The notes beneath the pieces were generated by a model. The model had not been told where the DNA came from and did no database searches. It worked only from the letters and a program-made list of their open reading frames with translations. Positions 56,694-64,000 of a stretch of DNA of 64,000 nt are shown in pieces. The translations under genes were made by a program, and so were the position numbers. Origin of the DNA: Saccharolobus shibatae B12 (GTDB lineage Archaea > Thermoproteota > Thermoprotei_A > Sulfolobales > Sulfolobaceae); assembly GCF_019175345.1 (NCBI RefSeq), contig NZ_CP077717.1, positions 906,001 to 970,000 on the forward strand, written 5' to 3'. Position 1 is the stretch's first letter. Every line of letters starts with the position of its first letter.

Positions 56694-57396
56694 GCTAGTT
56701 TACTCTACTTCAGATCCAGTGGGTTTGACGATAAAAAAACTTGGATATCGTTTCGAAGAGATTGATGAAGATGTAACAGATTTTCACTACAAGAATGGTG
56801 AGGCTATAGTAATTTTTTCTAGGCATGAAAGTAAGGCAAGTATTCCCTCACTAACAGTACATTATCCTGGCAATCCATCTGAAGAAGTTATGGGTGGAGA
56901 GCCTAAAAAACTCGGAATAGCTTATCCTAGGCTACTTACTTCGATTTTAAGAGAAATTAAAAAAATAGATCTAGATATAGAGAAAACTATGGAGGCTACT
57001 CATCATGGCCCTACATATCAAAACGTACCAGTAATATTCGTAGAGATTGGTAGTGACAAGACGTATTGGACTAACGAGAGAATAGTCAGAACTTTAGTTG
57101 ATTCAACTCTAAAAGGTATTGATAAGGTTGACGAGATAGATTGTAGAGATTACATTTCAGGTTTCGGTGGACCCCACTATTCTAAGCTTTTTACTAAGTT
57201 AGCTGACGAGAGTTGTATAGGCCATGTGATTTCTAAGCATTATGTCGATAAGTTGGATGACAAGGTTATAATTCAAGCTATAGCCAATTCTGTGAATAAT
57301 ATTAATAAAGTCGTTATCGATAGCTTAAACTCCAGGCAGAGAGAACGAATTATAGCGGCTCTAAAAAGCTTTGATATTTATATTCAGTTTCGATAG
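56683..57396 (+). CDS. dtdA: D-aminoacyl-tRNA deacylase (DTD2)
   Basis: 237 residues of the archaeal/plant DTD2 (GEK1) family. Motifs: FSRHESKASIPSLTVHYPGN, EATHHGPT, and the segment FVEIGSDKTYW. It removes D-amino acids wrongly attached to tRNA, preventing their incorporation. The GEK1-type length matches. It overlaps the FAD oxidoreductase (possibly an amino-acid oxidase) and the convergent phosphatase (36 nt). Confidence 0.9.
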   Translation: MDIKLVYSTSDPVGLTIKKLGYRFEEIDEDVTDFHYKNGEAIVIFSRHESKASIPSLTVHYPGNPSEEVMGGEPKKLGIAYPRLLTSILREIKKIDLDIEKTMEATHHGPTYQNVPVIFVEIGSDKTYWTNERIVRTLVDSTLKGIDKVDEIDCRDYISGFGGPHYSKLFTKLADESCIGHVISKHYVDKLDDKVIIQAIANSVNNINKVVIDSLNSRQRERIIAALKSFDIYIQFR

Positions 57397-57996
57397 TATT
57401 TGTGGAGTTAGTAGTGGTGAACCTATACTAAGGACTTTGCAACTATCTATGTTATTTTCACATCTCAAGATAGTCAAGCTAGCATTAGGTATTCTCACTC
57501 CCCATCCACTGATATCGTCCATATCAAGTATGTACGTAACTATAGCTCTTATAGGATCGGAGTGCGATACAGCAGCTATTACATTATTATCTTTATTTAT
57601 AACGGATTCGAGGAAGTTTTTCATTCTCTTTGTCATATCTTCCCAACTTTCCAGACCTTTAATCTCCATTTGTTTTTTAAAGACCTTCAACTTCCAGTGG
57701 TCATTTGGATCAAAAGTGGTGTTATTCAATTCTCCTAAGGATCTTTCTCTTAATCTTTGATCTACTATTGGAAAAATTCCTAAGGTTTCACCAATGATAA
57801 GCGCAGTCTGATATGCTCTTAGAACTGGACTAGTGTATATTTTTTCAACTTTCAATTTCATAAGTTCCTTCCCAGCATCCTTTGCTTGTGTAATACCCTC
57901 TTCCGTGAGAGGATAAGTGTTAATATCATGGCTAAGTATCTTACTAACGTTAGAGGTACTTTGCCCATGCCTAATGAAAATAATTATTGTCATCAC
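57361..57996 (-). CDS. Histidine phosphatase family protein
   Basis: 211 residues. FIRHGQSTSN at the N-terminus holds the catalytic His, and SHSDPIRAIV holds the second His. These match the phosphoglycerate mutase-like branch 1. The likely activity is phosphatase on small phosphates or protein phospho-residues. A start at the second Met is equally likely. Its 3' end overlaps dtdA on the other strand. Confidence 0.85.
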   Translation of the reverse strand: MMTIIIFIRHGQSTSNVSKILSHDINTYPLTEEGITQAKDAGKELMKLKVEKIYTSPVLRAYQTALIIGETLGIFPIVDQRLRERSLGELNNTTFDPNDHWKLKVFKKQMEIKGLESWEDMTKRMKNFLESVINKDNNVIAAVSHSDPIRAIVTYILDMDDISGWGVRIPNASLTILRCENNIDSCKVLSIGSPLLTPQILSKLNINIKAF

Positions 57997-58061
57997 TTAG
58001 TTGTTATATTTCCCCACTTTATTAGTTTAAACTTAAATATCATCATAAGAATAGGAGTATT

Positions 58062-59039
58062 GTGGTCTCATTATTTAAAAGGAACAAACATTCTACAAAT
58101 TCTACTACTAATCTGAGAATTCTCTTTAGCTCGGATCTTCACGCATCGTATACAGTCTTCAAGAAGTTTATAAATGCAGGGAAAATTTACAAGGTCAATG
58201 CGTTGATAATAGGTGGGGATATAGCTGGCAAAACATTGTTACCTATTATTGATCTTGGAAATAATAATTACAATATTCAAGATAAGATTATAACATCAAG
58301 TGAATTGAATAGCTTCATCGAGAGGTTTAAGAGCGAAGGGATCTATTATGCTATATTAAGCAAAAATGAGTATGAAGAAGCGTCTCAAAATAAAAAAGCC
58401 CAAGACGAATTATTTAAGAAGGCAATCATTGCGACTATTCGTGAATGGATGAAAATTGCTGAGGAGAGATTAAAGGATTATAAAATACCTATCTTTATAA
58501 ACCTTGGGAACGATGACCCAGAATATCTCTTTGAAGTATTGAAGGAGAGCGAGATATTTAAAGTTGGTGAGGGTGAGGTGTTTGATTTTAATGGATACGA
58601 AATCATATCATACGGCTACGTTAATCCAACACCTTGGAATACGTTTAGGGAGAAGAAGGAAGAGGAGATCTATAATGACCTAAGTAAGATAGTGTCAAAA
58701 ATAACTAATTATTCAAAGGCTATTTACAACTTTCATGCTCCTCCTTACAATACCAATTTAGATAATGCTCCTCTTTTAGATGAGAATCTAAAGCCCATAG
58801 TTAGAGGAGGTGAGATTGTATATACACACGTGGGTTCTAAATCAATAAGGAGAATTATTGAGGAAACTAATCCACTATTAGGATTACACGGACATATTCA
58901 CGAATCAAGAGGCTTTGATAAAGTCAATAACACAGTAGTCATCAATCCAGGCAGTGAATATAATAGTGGTCTTCTTCACGCAGCTCTAGTAATACTAGAA
59001 GGAGAATCAATCAAGGCTCATCAGTTTATCTTAGGTTAA
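58062..59039 (+). CDS. Metallophosphoesterase (calcineurin-like)
   Basis: 325 residues, start GTG 58062. Motifs SSDLHAS (D-x-H), IIGGDIAG (GDxx), NLGNDDPE (GNHD variant, Asn-Asp-Asp), FHAPPYN and LHGHIHES (GHxH) define the two-metal site. The first ~20 residues before the fold look dispensable. It could be a phosphodiesterase or DNA/nucleotide phosphatase. It lies near the Rad50-like gene on the opposite strand, but it lacks Mre11's domain plan. Confidence 0.8.
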   Translation: MVSLFKRNKHSTNSTTNLRILFSSDLHASYTVFKKFINAGKIYKVNALIIGGDIAGKTLLPIIDLGNNNYNIQDKIITSSELNSFIERFKSEGIYYAILSKNEYEEASQNKKAQDELFKKAIIATIREWMKIAEERLKDYKIPIFINLGNDDPEYLFEVLKESEIFKVGEGEVFDFNGYEIISYGYVNPTPWNTFREKKEEEIYNDLSKIVSKITNYSKAIYNFHAPPYNTNLDNAPLLDENLKPIVRGGEIVYTHVGSKSIRRIIEETNPLLGLHGHIHESRGFDKVNNTVVINPGSEYNSGLLHAALVILEGESIKAHQFILG

Positions 59040-59246
59040 TTAGCTAGCTTGTAACAACCAAAATTATCTAATGGTAAGCCAAAAGGAAAGAATTAGAAAG
59101 CTAAGAAGCGAATTATCTCTATCAAAACTTTTCAACTAATAACGCATAAGTTGTATCTAACTCTTTTAGAAATTGGGAGAAATTATGTGGATTTGTATCT
59201 AAGTGATGACCAATACTTTTTTTAAGGTTCGCACTTTCTTCTATTT
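59040..59246. other. Short intergenic region
   Basis: 207 bp. A TTTTTAAGG TATA-like element about 26 nt before ATG 59247 fits a leaderless promoter. A 23-codon frame at 59071 (QKERIRKLRSELSLSKLF) may be debris. No RNA motif. Confidence 0.35.
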
Positions 59247-59573
59247 ATGATTATATTTTATGCAATTGGTGAAAGGGATAGAGCAAAAGAATTGGTTAGA
59301 ATTATAACAAAAACAAGGTGGAAGACTATATCAAAGCACGCCATAAAGATAGCAAGTTCCTCGATTGGTCCTTCTGTAGTTATATTTAAGCCAACTATGG
59401 CAGGTTTAGCTGTGGCATTATGGTTAAAACAACGTGCAGAAGAATTGGGTATGACATCTGCAGTTGGATGGTTCCAGCCTATAAATCAAATACCTCCACA
59501 AGTTGAAGATGCGATAAGAACTGATTTAAACAAGATATTGATGAAAAAATTAGAAGTTCCATGGTCGCCATAA
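59247..59573 (+). CDS. Conserved hypothetical protein, 108 aa
   Basis: A compact alpha/beta protein with IFYAIGERDRAKELVRIITK and VVIFKPTMAGLAVALWLKQ, then a C-terminal helix. Family not recognised. ATG 59247 is at leaderless distance from a TATA box. It lies one base from the end of the convergent Rad50-like gene. Confidence 0.55.
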   Translation: MIIFYAIGERDRAKELVRIITKTRWKTISKHAIKIASSSIGPSVVIFKPTMAGLAVALWLKQRAEELGMTSAVGWFQPINQIPPQVEDAIRTDLNKILMKKLEVPWSP

Positions 59574-59574
59574 T

Positions 59575-61338
59575 TTAACTAGAAATCTCTATTTGCTTAG
59601 GCGGTAGTGTCTTTATTTCTGTGTTTTCACTACTTCTAGTCACAATTACGTAGTCTGCAATTTCAGTTAGATATTCTAATAGTCTATTGAATCTTTTCTG
59701 ATCAAATGTCATTGCAGACTCGTCGATTATGAAGTAAGGAGTTTTGAAATAAGCTCTTAACGCGCTTAATACCAATATTAAAGCTAGCGTAGTTCTCTCC
59801 GACGATGATAACTTCTTTATATCAATTATAGCACCTTTTCTCCTTACAATTAATCTGTAATTACCGTCAATTTCAGCTTCCATATCAAATTCGAATTTCC
59901 TTAATAATTGGTTAGATATTCTGTTAAATTCTTCCCTAGCCTTAGTTAATCTTTTTATATATTCTACTTGTAATTCATCCACCTTCTTCTGTAATTGTTC
60001 TATATGTTCCTCCTTTTCTTTCAACTCCTCTAAGATAGAGGATGGCACTCCTAATAGCTGAAGTTCGTACTCATATTCCTCTCTTTTCTTTCTTAGCTCT
60101 TCTATTCTCTTTAAAATGCTTGTACTATCATCATTAGTTGCTATTGCCCCTGATAATGATTCGGATTTATTGAATCTCTCTTCAGTCTCTCTCTTCTGTC
60201 TCTCCAAATCATCTATCTGGAACTTAACTGAACCTATCCTGTTGATCAATTCTTCCTTTTTAGCTTTTAGTCTTGCGATTTCATTCTCTAGCGTCTGTAA
60301 CTCCTTTAATCTAAGGTCAATTTCTTCTTTTCTTTTCTGTAATCCTATTATATCGTTACGCAAGCTATCTAGAAGTGAGGTCTTATCTCTTAATTCTCTT
60401 GATATTATTTCAGCTCTTTCTTTCCATATACTAGGATCTACTTTGCTCCCACAGACGTTACACGTATCTAAATGATGTCTATCACTTTCGTCTACTTCTT
60501 CTAATACGCGTTCAAGCACCTTAAGTTCTATTTCTAACTCAGATCTATCAGAGGTTTTCAGTTTAAGTTTCTCATTTATTTCTTCTAACTCTTTCTGAAG
60601 TTGAGTCTTTATGTCGGGAGAGACTTTACTCTCCTTGTTTTGGATCTCTTCCTCAATCTTCTTTAAGGCAAATTCTAAGTTTGCTAACTCATCTTTCTTA
60701 ACTTTTATTTTGTTTAATATTTCATTTATTTTATTCTGTCTTGTTAGTGTTATTGTGTATGTGGTTTTAGCTACTATATTACTACTGCTTTCCCTTTCTT
60801 TCTCCAGTTTGTCTATCTCTTCATCTATCGCCCTTATTTTAGCTTGTATCTCTCTAATATTATTATACTTCTTCTGTAAATCATCTCTAGCATTTATCTC
60901 AGCAGTTAAGAGTTTCTGTAATTCTTCCTTTTTTGCCTTTATTTCATTTATTTTTGATGTAGCAGATATAAACCACTCTACATTACCATCTCCAGATAAT
61001 ATTTGGGTTACTAACTTGTTCTCTGGAGAGAAATACGTCAGTAGCAATGCTCTATCGTCATCCATAATTAGATTTTTGTCTTCACTTAGTCCATTCTTTA
61101 TCCTTTTTATCCTTCTATAGTATAGTTTGTTATCCAATTCTACTTCTATATAACCACTATCTGCAAATACATTAAGTAGATCTTCTGCCTTAATACTGGA
61201 TGTCAGTAAAGATATCAATGCCCTTACTAGTGATGTTTTACCGTAAGCATTTGGCGCTTCATATGATGTTACTCCTTTCTCTAAATCAAGACTATAGTCT
61301 TGCGTTATGCCGCCTATATTAAATACTCTAACCTTCAT
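59575..61338 (-). CDS. Archaeal Rad50/SMC-like ATPase (coalescin-type candidate)
   Basis: 587 residues. An atypical Walker A (APNAYGKTS, first Gly replaced) near 29-37; two long coiled coils around a zinc-hook motif DTCNVCGSK (C-x-x-C) near 291-299; and a C-terminal lobe with LSSSERTTLAL (signature) and FIIDESAM (Walker B with Glu). This short Rad50-like group, present in Sulfolobales, may include coalescin (ClsN), the condensin-like organiser of chromosome compartments; this identity is from memory. It is not the Rad50 of the Mre11 operon, which is far longer. Confidence 0.7.
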   Translation of the reverse strand: MKVRVFNIGGITQDYSLDLEKGVTSYEAPNAYGKTSLVRALISLLTSSIKAEDLLNVFADSGYIEVELDNKLYYRRIKRIKNGLSEDKNLIMDDDRALLLTYFSPENKLVTQILSGDGNVEWFISATSKINEIKAKKEELQKLLTAEINARDDLQKKYNNIREIQAKIRAIDEEIDKLEKERESSSNIVAKTTYTITLTRQNKINEILNKIKVKKDELANLEFALKKIEEEIQNKESKVSPDIKTQLQKELEEINEKLKLKTSDRSELEIELKVLERVLEEVDESDRHHLDTCNVCGSKVDPSIWKERAEIISRELRDKTSLLDSLRNDIIGLQKRKEEIDLRLKELQTLENEIARLKAKKEELINRIGSVKFQIDDLERQKRETEERFNKSESLSGAIATNDDSTSILKRIEELRKKREEYEYELQLLGVPSSILEELKEKEEHIEQLQKKVDELQVEYIKRLTKAREEFNRISNQLLRKFEFDMEAEIDGNYRLIVRRKGAIIDIKKLSSSERTTLALILVLSALRAYFKTPYFIIDESAMTFDQKRFNRLLEYLTEIADYVIVTRSSENTEIKTLPPKQIEISS

Positions 61339-61545
61339 CTAGTGGTATTAAAGATAAACTAGTATAAAAATTCTCTCCTACTGTCTAGTTCTAGTGTAAT
61401 AGAAATGATAAAAGTCATAAATACTCTTTCTCAATAACTTTGACCTTGTATAAATTCAATCAACTTCAAATTTTTATAATTTATTAAAGCAGAGAAGACT
61501 TTAGATACTCAAAGTTTATTATATTTGTCAAGGTGATATGGTTTA
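61339..61545. promoter_or_regulatory. Promoter region of nucleoside hydrolase gene
   Basis: 207 bp between divergent genes. AAGGTGATATGG lies about 13 nt before ATG 61546 as a ribosome-binding region, so this gene has a leader. AT-rich elements near 61485 can serve as TATA boxes. Confidence 0.35.
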
Positions 61546-62469
61546 ATGAGGAAAGTCATATTAGATTCAGATACAGCTAGTGATGATACTATAGCCATAT
61601 TGCTTGCATCTAGATATTTCCAATTATTAGGTGTGACAATAGTCGCTGGAAATGTAAATTATAATCAAGAGGTTAAGAATGCACTTTTCACTTTAGAGTA
61701 CATTGGTAAGCAAGACGTACCAGTATATTTAGGATCACAAAGACCTATTTTGGGAAATTGGAGAACAGTTGAGGAAGTCCATGGAAGTAATGGAATGGGT
61801 GATTGGGACTATCCCGAACCTACTAAAAGGCCAGAGAAAGAGCATGCAATAGATGCTATACTCAGATTGTCGAAAGAATACGACGGGGAATTGGAAATAC
61901 TTGCAGTTTCCCCTTTAACAAATATTGCCTTGGCTTATCTTAAAGATCCGTCAGTTGTCAAGCGAATAAGAAGGATTTGGATAATGGGTGGTGCTTTTTC
62001 AAAGGGCAATACTACCCCTATAGCGGAGTTCAATTTCTGGGTAGATCCTGAGGCTGCTAAAATAGTTTTAGATGCAGGATTTGATATTACCGTCGTTCCT
62101 TGGGAAGTCGCTGAAACAAGTGGTTCTTTAAACGAGAGAGATTGGGAATTTATCTCCAAACTCAATACTAAGCTCTCAAAATTCTTTATTAATGTCAATA
62201 AGACATTAAAGGAATATACTACTAAGAATCAAGGTATATCAGGTAGTACTCATCCAGATTCCTTAACAGTTTCTATAGCCTATGATAGATCTATTATCTC
62301 AGAGTCTTCTCTAAATTATATTGATGTAGAATTATGTTCAAAGTCAAGAGGAGCAATGTTAATAGACTGGTACAGTTTACATAAAAATAAGCCTAATGCT
62401 GAAATTGTATTAAAGGCAGATAGTAACAAGTTCAAAAATCTTCTATTCAGAACCCTTTCCGAGTTTTGA
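61546..62469 (+). CDS. Ribonucleoside hydrolase (IunH family)
   Basis: 307 residues. The metal-binding DSDTASDD cluster at residues 7-14 (the IunH D-x-D-x-x-x-D-D pattern), [15 protein letters not shown], and NFWVDPEAA near 165-173 are family signatures. The enzyme splits ribonucleosides to base and ribose for salvage; S. solfataricus has a purine-specific member, and this may be that protein. The Fur gene overlaps its end by 27 nt on the other strand. Confidence 0.9.
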   Translation: MRKVILDSDTASDDTIAILLASRYFQLLGVTIVAGNVNYNQEVKNALFTLEYIGKQDVPVYLGSQRPILGNWRTVEEVHGSNGMGDWDYPEPTKRPEKEHAIDAILRLSKEYDGELEILAVSPLTNIALAYLKDPSVVKRIRRIWIMGGAFSKGNTTPIAEFNFWVDPEAAKIVLDAGFDITVVPWEVAETSGSLNERDWEFISKLNTKLSKFFINVNKTLKEYTTKNQGISGSTHPDSLTVSIAYDRSIISESSLNYIDVELCSKSRGAMLIDWYSLHKNKPNAEIVLKADSNKFKNLLFRTLSEF

Positions 62470-62853
62470 ACAATCAGCGTATACTATAATGTTCACATTT
62501 TTTACGTCTAAGCCATTTTTAACTAGCTTATCCATGAAGTTATCCATGTCAACATCTAAGTCAATAATTCTATTAGAGTCCGTGCAAAAAACATTAATGT
62601 GAGGCTTTCTATTAATTTCAAACCAAGTTATACCGTTTGCTTCAAAGGAATTTAGTATTCCAGATTCCTTTAATGTTTCTAGTGTATTATATACTGTGGA
62701 TAGACTAATACTAGGCTCTGTTTTTTTAAGTTCTTCGTAAATTTGTTCCCCACTGTAATGACCCCCTCTCATTATTAGCTTTAGAATAGCTATTCTTTGT
62801 GGCGTTACTTTAAGGTTTCTTTGCCTCAACAGGTTTGCAAGATCAACTTCCAT
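62443..62853 (-). CDS. Fur-family transcription regulator
   Basis: 136 residues. Winged-helix domain with [29 protein letters not shown], followed by the metal-sensing His-rich strand PHINVFCTD. The C-terminal C-X2-C structural zinc site of Fur/Zur is missing, so it resembles PerR- or Mur-like branches. Likely controls metal or oxidative-stress genes. It lies adjacent to the convergent nucleoside hydrolase gene. Confidence 0.85.
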   Translation of the reverse strand: MEVDLANLLRQRNLKVTPQRIAILKLIMRGGHYSGEQIYEELKKTEPSISLSTVYNTLETLKESGILNSFEANGITWFEINRKPHINVFCTDSNRIIDLDVDMDNFMDKLVKNGLDVKNVNIIVYADCSKLGKGSE

Positions 62854-62957
62854 ACTGTACTCATTTCTATTTTGGAGTAATTTAAAATTTCTCCTATATG
62901 CAACCCTCTTACACCTTTAAATTTAGGTTTATAAGGTTAAGTGAGTATTATATAATA

Positions 62958-63443
62958 ATGCAGAACTTTAGGGAACTATCAATTGATATAGTTCTTTCGC
63001 ATAGGATACGGGACTATGACCAAATAATTCTTGAGGGCAGTAGAAAACGTGATTCGTGCGTGTTTTTCACTTATGGCTATTGTAAAAAAGTTTCGTCAAA
63101 AAGTAAAGTTCTTGCTAGCTGGATATCTAATGGAAAGATTGTTCCTCATCCCTTATTCTGCTATTTATGTCCATTTTACTCGTTAAGAGACGATGATAAA
63201 ACCGTAACTATTGATCTTTTCGATATTTACTTAACATATAAAAATTTAAAGACACAAATTGAAAGGGAATTAGAATTTATAGAGAGCAGACTTTCAGAGT
63301 TTTCGTTTTCCACTTCCATAGCTCTGAAGAGGAGGAGGGAGGACTTGGTAGCTTTCCTTGATGATATCTCAACTAAAATTAAAATACTCATGGAAATAAT
63401 AAGGGTAAGTGAGAGAGAGCATGAGGACGGAAGACATATTTAA
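62958..63443 (+). CDS. Conserved protein with CxxC motif
   Basis: 161 residues from ATG 62958, supported by a TATA box (TTTATAAGG) about 26 nt upstream; the frame is open from 62898. The N-terminal half holds CVFFTYGYCKK and FCYLCPF, a possible four-cysteine metal or Fe-S site. The C-terminus is a coiled coil. No family recognised. It overlaps the next gene by 23 nt. Confidence 0.55.
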   Translation: MQNFRELSIDIVLSHRIRDYDQIILEGSRKRDSCVFFTYGYCKKVSSKSKVLASWISNGKIVPHPLFCYLCPFYSLRDDDKTVTIDLFDIYLTYKNLKTQIERELEFIESRLSEFSFSTSIALKRRREDLVAFLDDISTKIKILMEIIRVSEREHEDGRHI

Positions 63444-64000
63444 TGATCCAAAAAATTATAAGAAATGGTACGAACTTCATAATAAATTATACGAGAATGA
63501 GAGAAAGGTAGTTAGAAGTTTTAACCTTAAAGATTGTTTAGATTTAGGATCAGGACCAGATATTTTTCATGAGGAAATTAGGGGAAAGATTGTATCTCTG
63601 GATATATCGTTACTTATGCTAAAAGAAAGTAAAAGTGACGAGAAAGTTCTAGCTGACGCTTTACATTTACCCTTCAGAGATGACTCATTTAAATGTATAT
63701 TTAGTTCCGTCACCGTTTGTTTTATAGAAGATGTAAAGGGGTTTATAAAGGAAATAGCTAGGGTAGCTAAAGAAAGGGCAGTTATTTGTTTTATTGCTAG
63801 GGACTCTCCATGGGGCGAATATTATGAGAAGCTAGGTAAAAGTGGCCATAAGTATTATTCATATGCTCACTTTATATCAAGGAGAGAGCTTTACTTAATT
63901 ATAAACGATTTCATGAAAATCTCAAGAATTACATCCACACTAAAAGATATGAACGAAACGGAAACTGATGAAACATATAATGATGATAGCGGGTCATTCA
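63421..64000 (+). CDS. SAM-dependent methyltransferase, class I (3' end outside window)
   Basis: The frame is open from ATG 63421 to the window end, so the product is truncated at about 193 residues. CLDLGSGPDIF is motif I, VSLDISLLML the acidic ribose loop, and ADALHLPFRDDSFKCIFSS the motif II/III region typical of UbiE/COQ5-like methyltransferases. Substrate unknown. It overlaps the upstream CxxC protein gene by 23 nt, so the two are co-translated. Confidence 0.8.
   Translation, partial: MRTEDIFNDPKNYKKWYELHNKLYENERKVVRSFNLKDCLDLGSGPDIFHEEIRGKIVSLDISLLMLKESKSDEKVLADALHLPFRDDSFKCIFSSVTVCFIEDVKGFIKEIARVAKERAVICFIARDSPWGEYYEKLGKSGHKYYSYAHFISRRELYLIINDFMKISRITSTLKDMNETETDETYNDDSGSF

Noticed and set aside
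59575-61338. Canonical Rad50 of the Mre11/HerA/NurA operon
   Set aside because: The protein is far shorter than Rad50, stands alone on its strand and has no adjacent Mre11 or HerA gene; the nearby phosphoesterase has a different domain plan.

Overview
The window is AT-rich chromosomal DNA from a thermoacidophilic crenarchaeon of the order Sulfolobales, most likely a Saccharolobus/Sulfolobus species of the solfataricus-islandicus group. The basis is protein-family content recalled from knowledge, not a database search: a malonyl/succinyl-CoA reductase of the 3-hydroxypropionate/4-hydroxybutyrate cycle, thermopsin and sedolisin-type acid proteases, a third-type Orc1/Cdc6, NucS, Nob1, Nep1, RNase P component 4 and DTD2-type deacylase. 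Many genes have AT-rich TATA boxes about 26 nt upstream of the start codon (leaderless messages), and C/D box guide RNAs lie in intergenic gaps.

Layout. 1-663 is the end of a methyltransferase. 911-4102 is a decayed accessory block bounded by two near-identical tRNA 3'-end fragments; it holds a small DUF5678-like/retropepsin-like pair, a cysteine-rich hydrophobic peptide that could be a bacteriocin, a small membrane protein and gene debris. 4300-18045 is core: nucleoside phosphorylase-like protein, malonyl-CoA reductase, a giant secreted S53 protease, isocitrate dehydrogenase, a repeat-bearing gap that is a good candidate replication origin next to orc1/cdc6, then membrane and hypothetical genes. 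18198-21862 holds a tandem cyclotransferase-like protein and a membrane-quality-control set (NfeD-like, thermopsin, stomatin).

21893-29780 is the most unusual part. Six co-directional, tightly packed genes encode a tRNA-guanine-transglycosylase-like protein without zinc or PUA regions, a small protein carrying the archaeosine-synthase signature PC-X3-KPY-X2-S-X2-H, a HerA-type ATPase, a 1012-residue P-loop ATPase with a coiled-coil tail, a coiled-coil protein and a NurA-type nuclease. I read this as a candidate 7-deazaguanine DNA-modification system joined to a HerA/NurA DNA-processing or restriction module. A textbook C/D box sRNA (29898-29946) lies just upstream.

30023-53389 is ordinary core metabolism and RNA processing: DUF255 thioredoxin-like protein, SDR, TenA, NucS, glycosyltransferase, a second C/D box sRNA, a radical SAM/SPASM enzyme, CobT, acyl-CoA synthetase, Nob1-NAD kinase, FNR, a Trm5-like methyltransferase, the RNase P-CRM-DUF371 operon facing Nep1, CDF transporter and an inosine/xanthosine triphosphatase. 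53390-54640 is a dead TnpB-only insertion sequence. 54649-64000 holds thioredoxin, DTD2 deacylase, a phosphoesterase, an archaeal Rad50/SMC-like ATPase, a nucleoside hydrolase, a Fur regulator and a methyltransferase cut by the window end. Nine convergent gene pairs overlap at their 3' ends by 7 to 78 nt.
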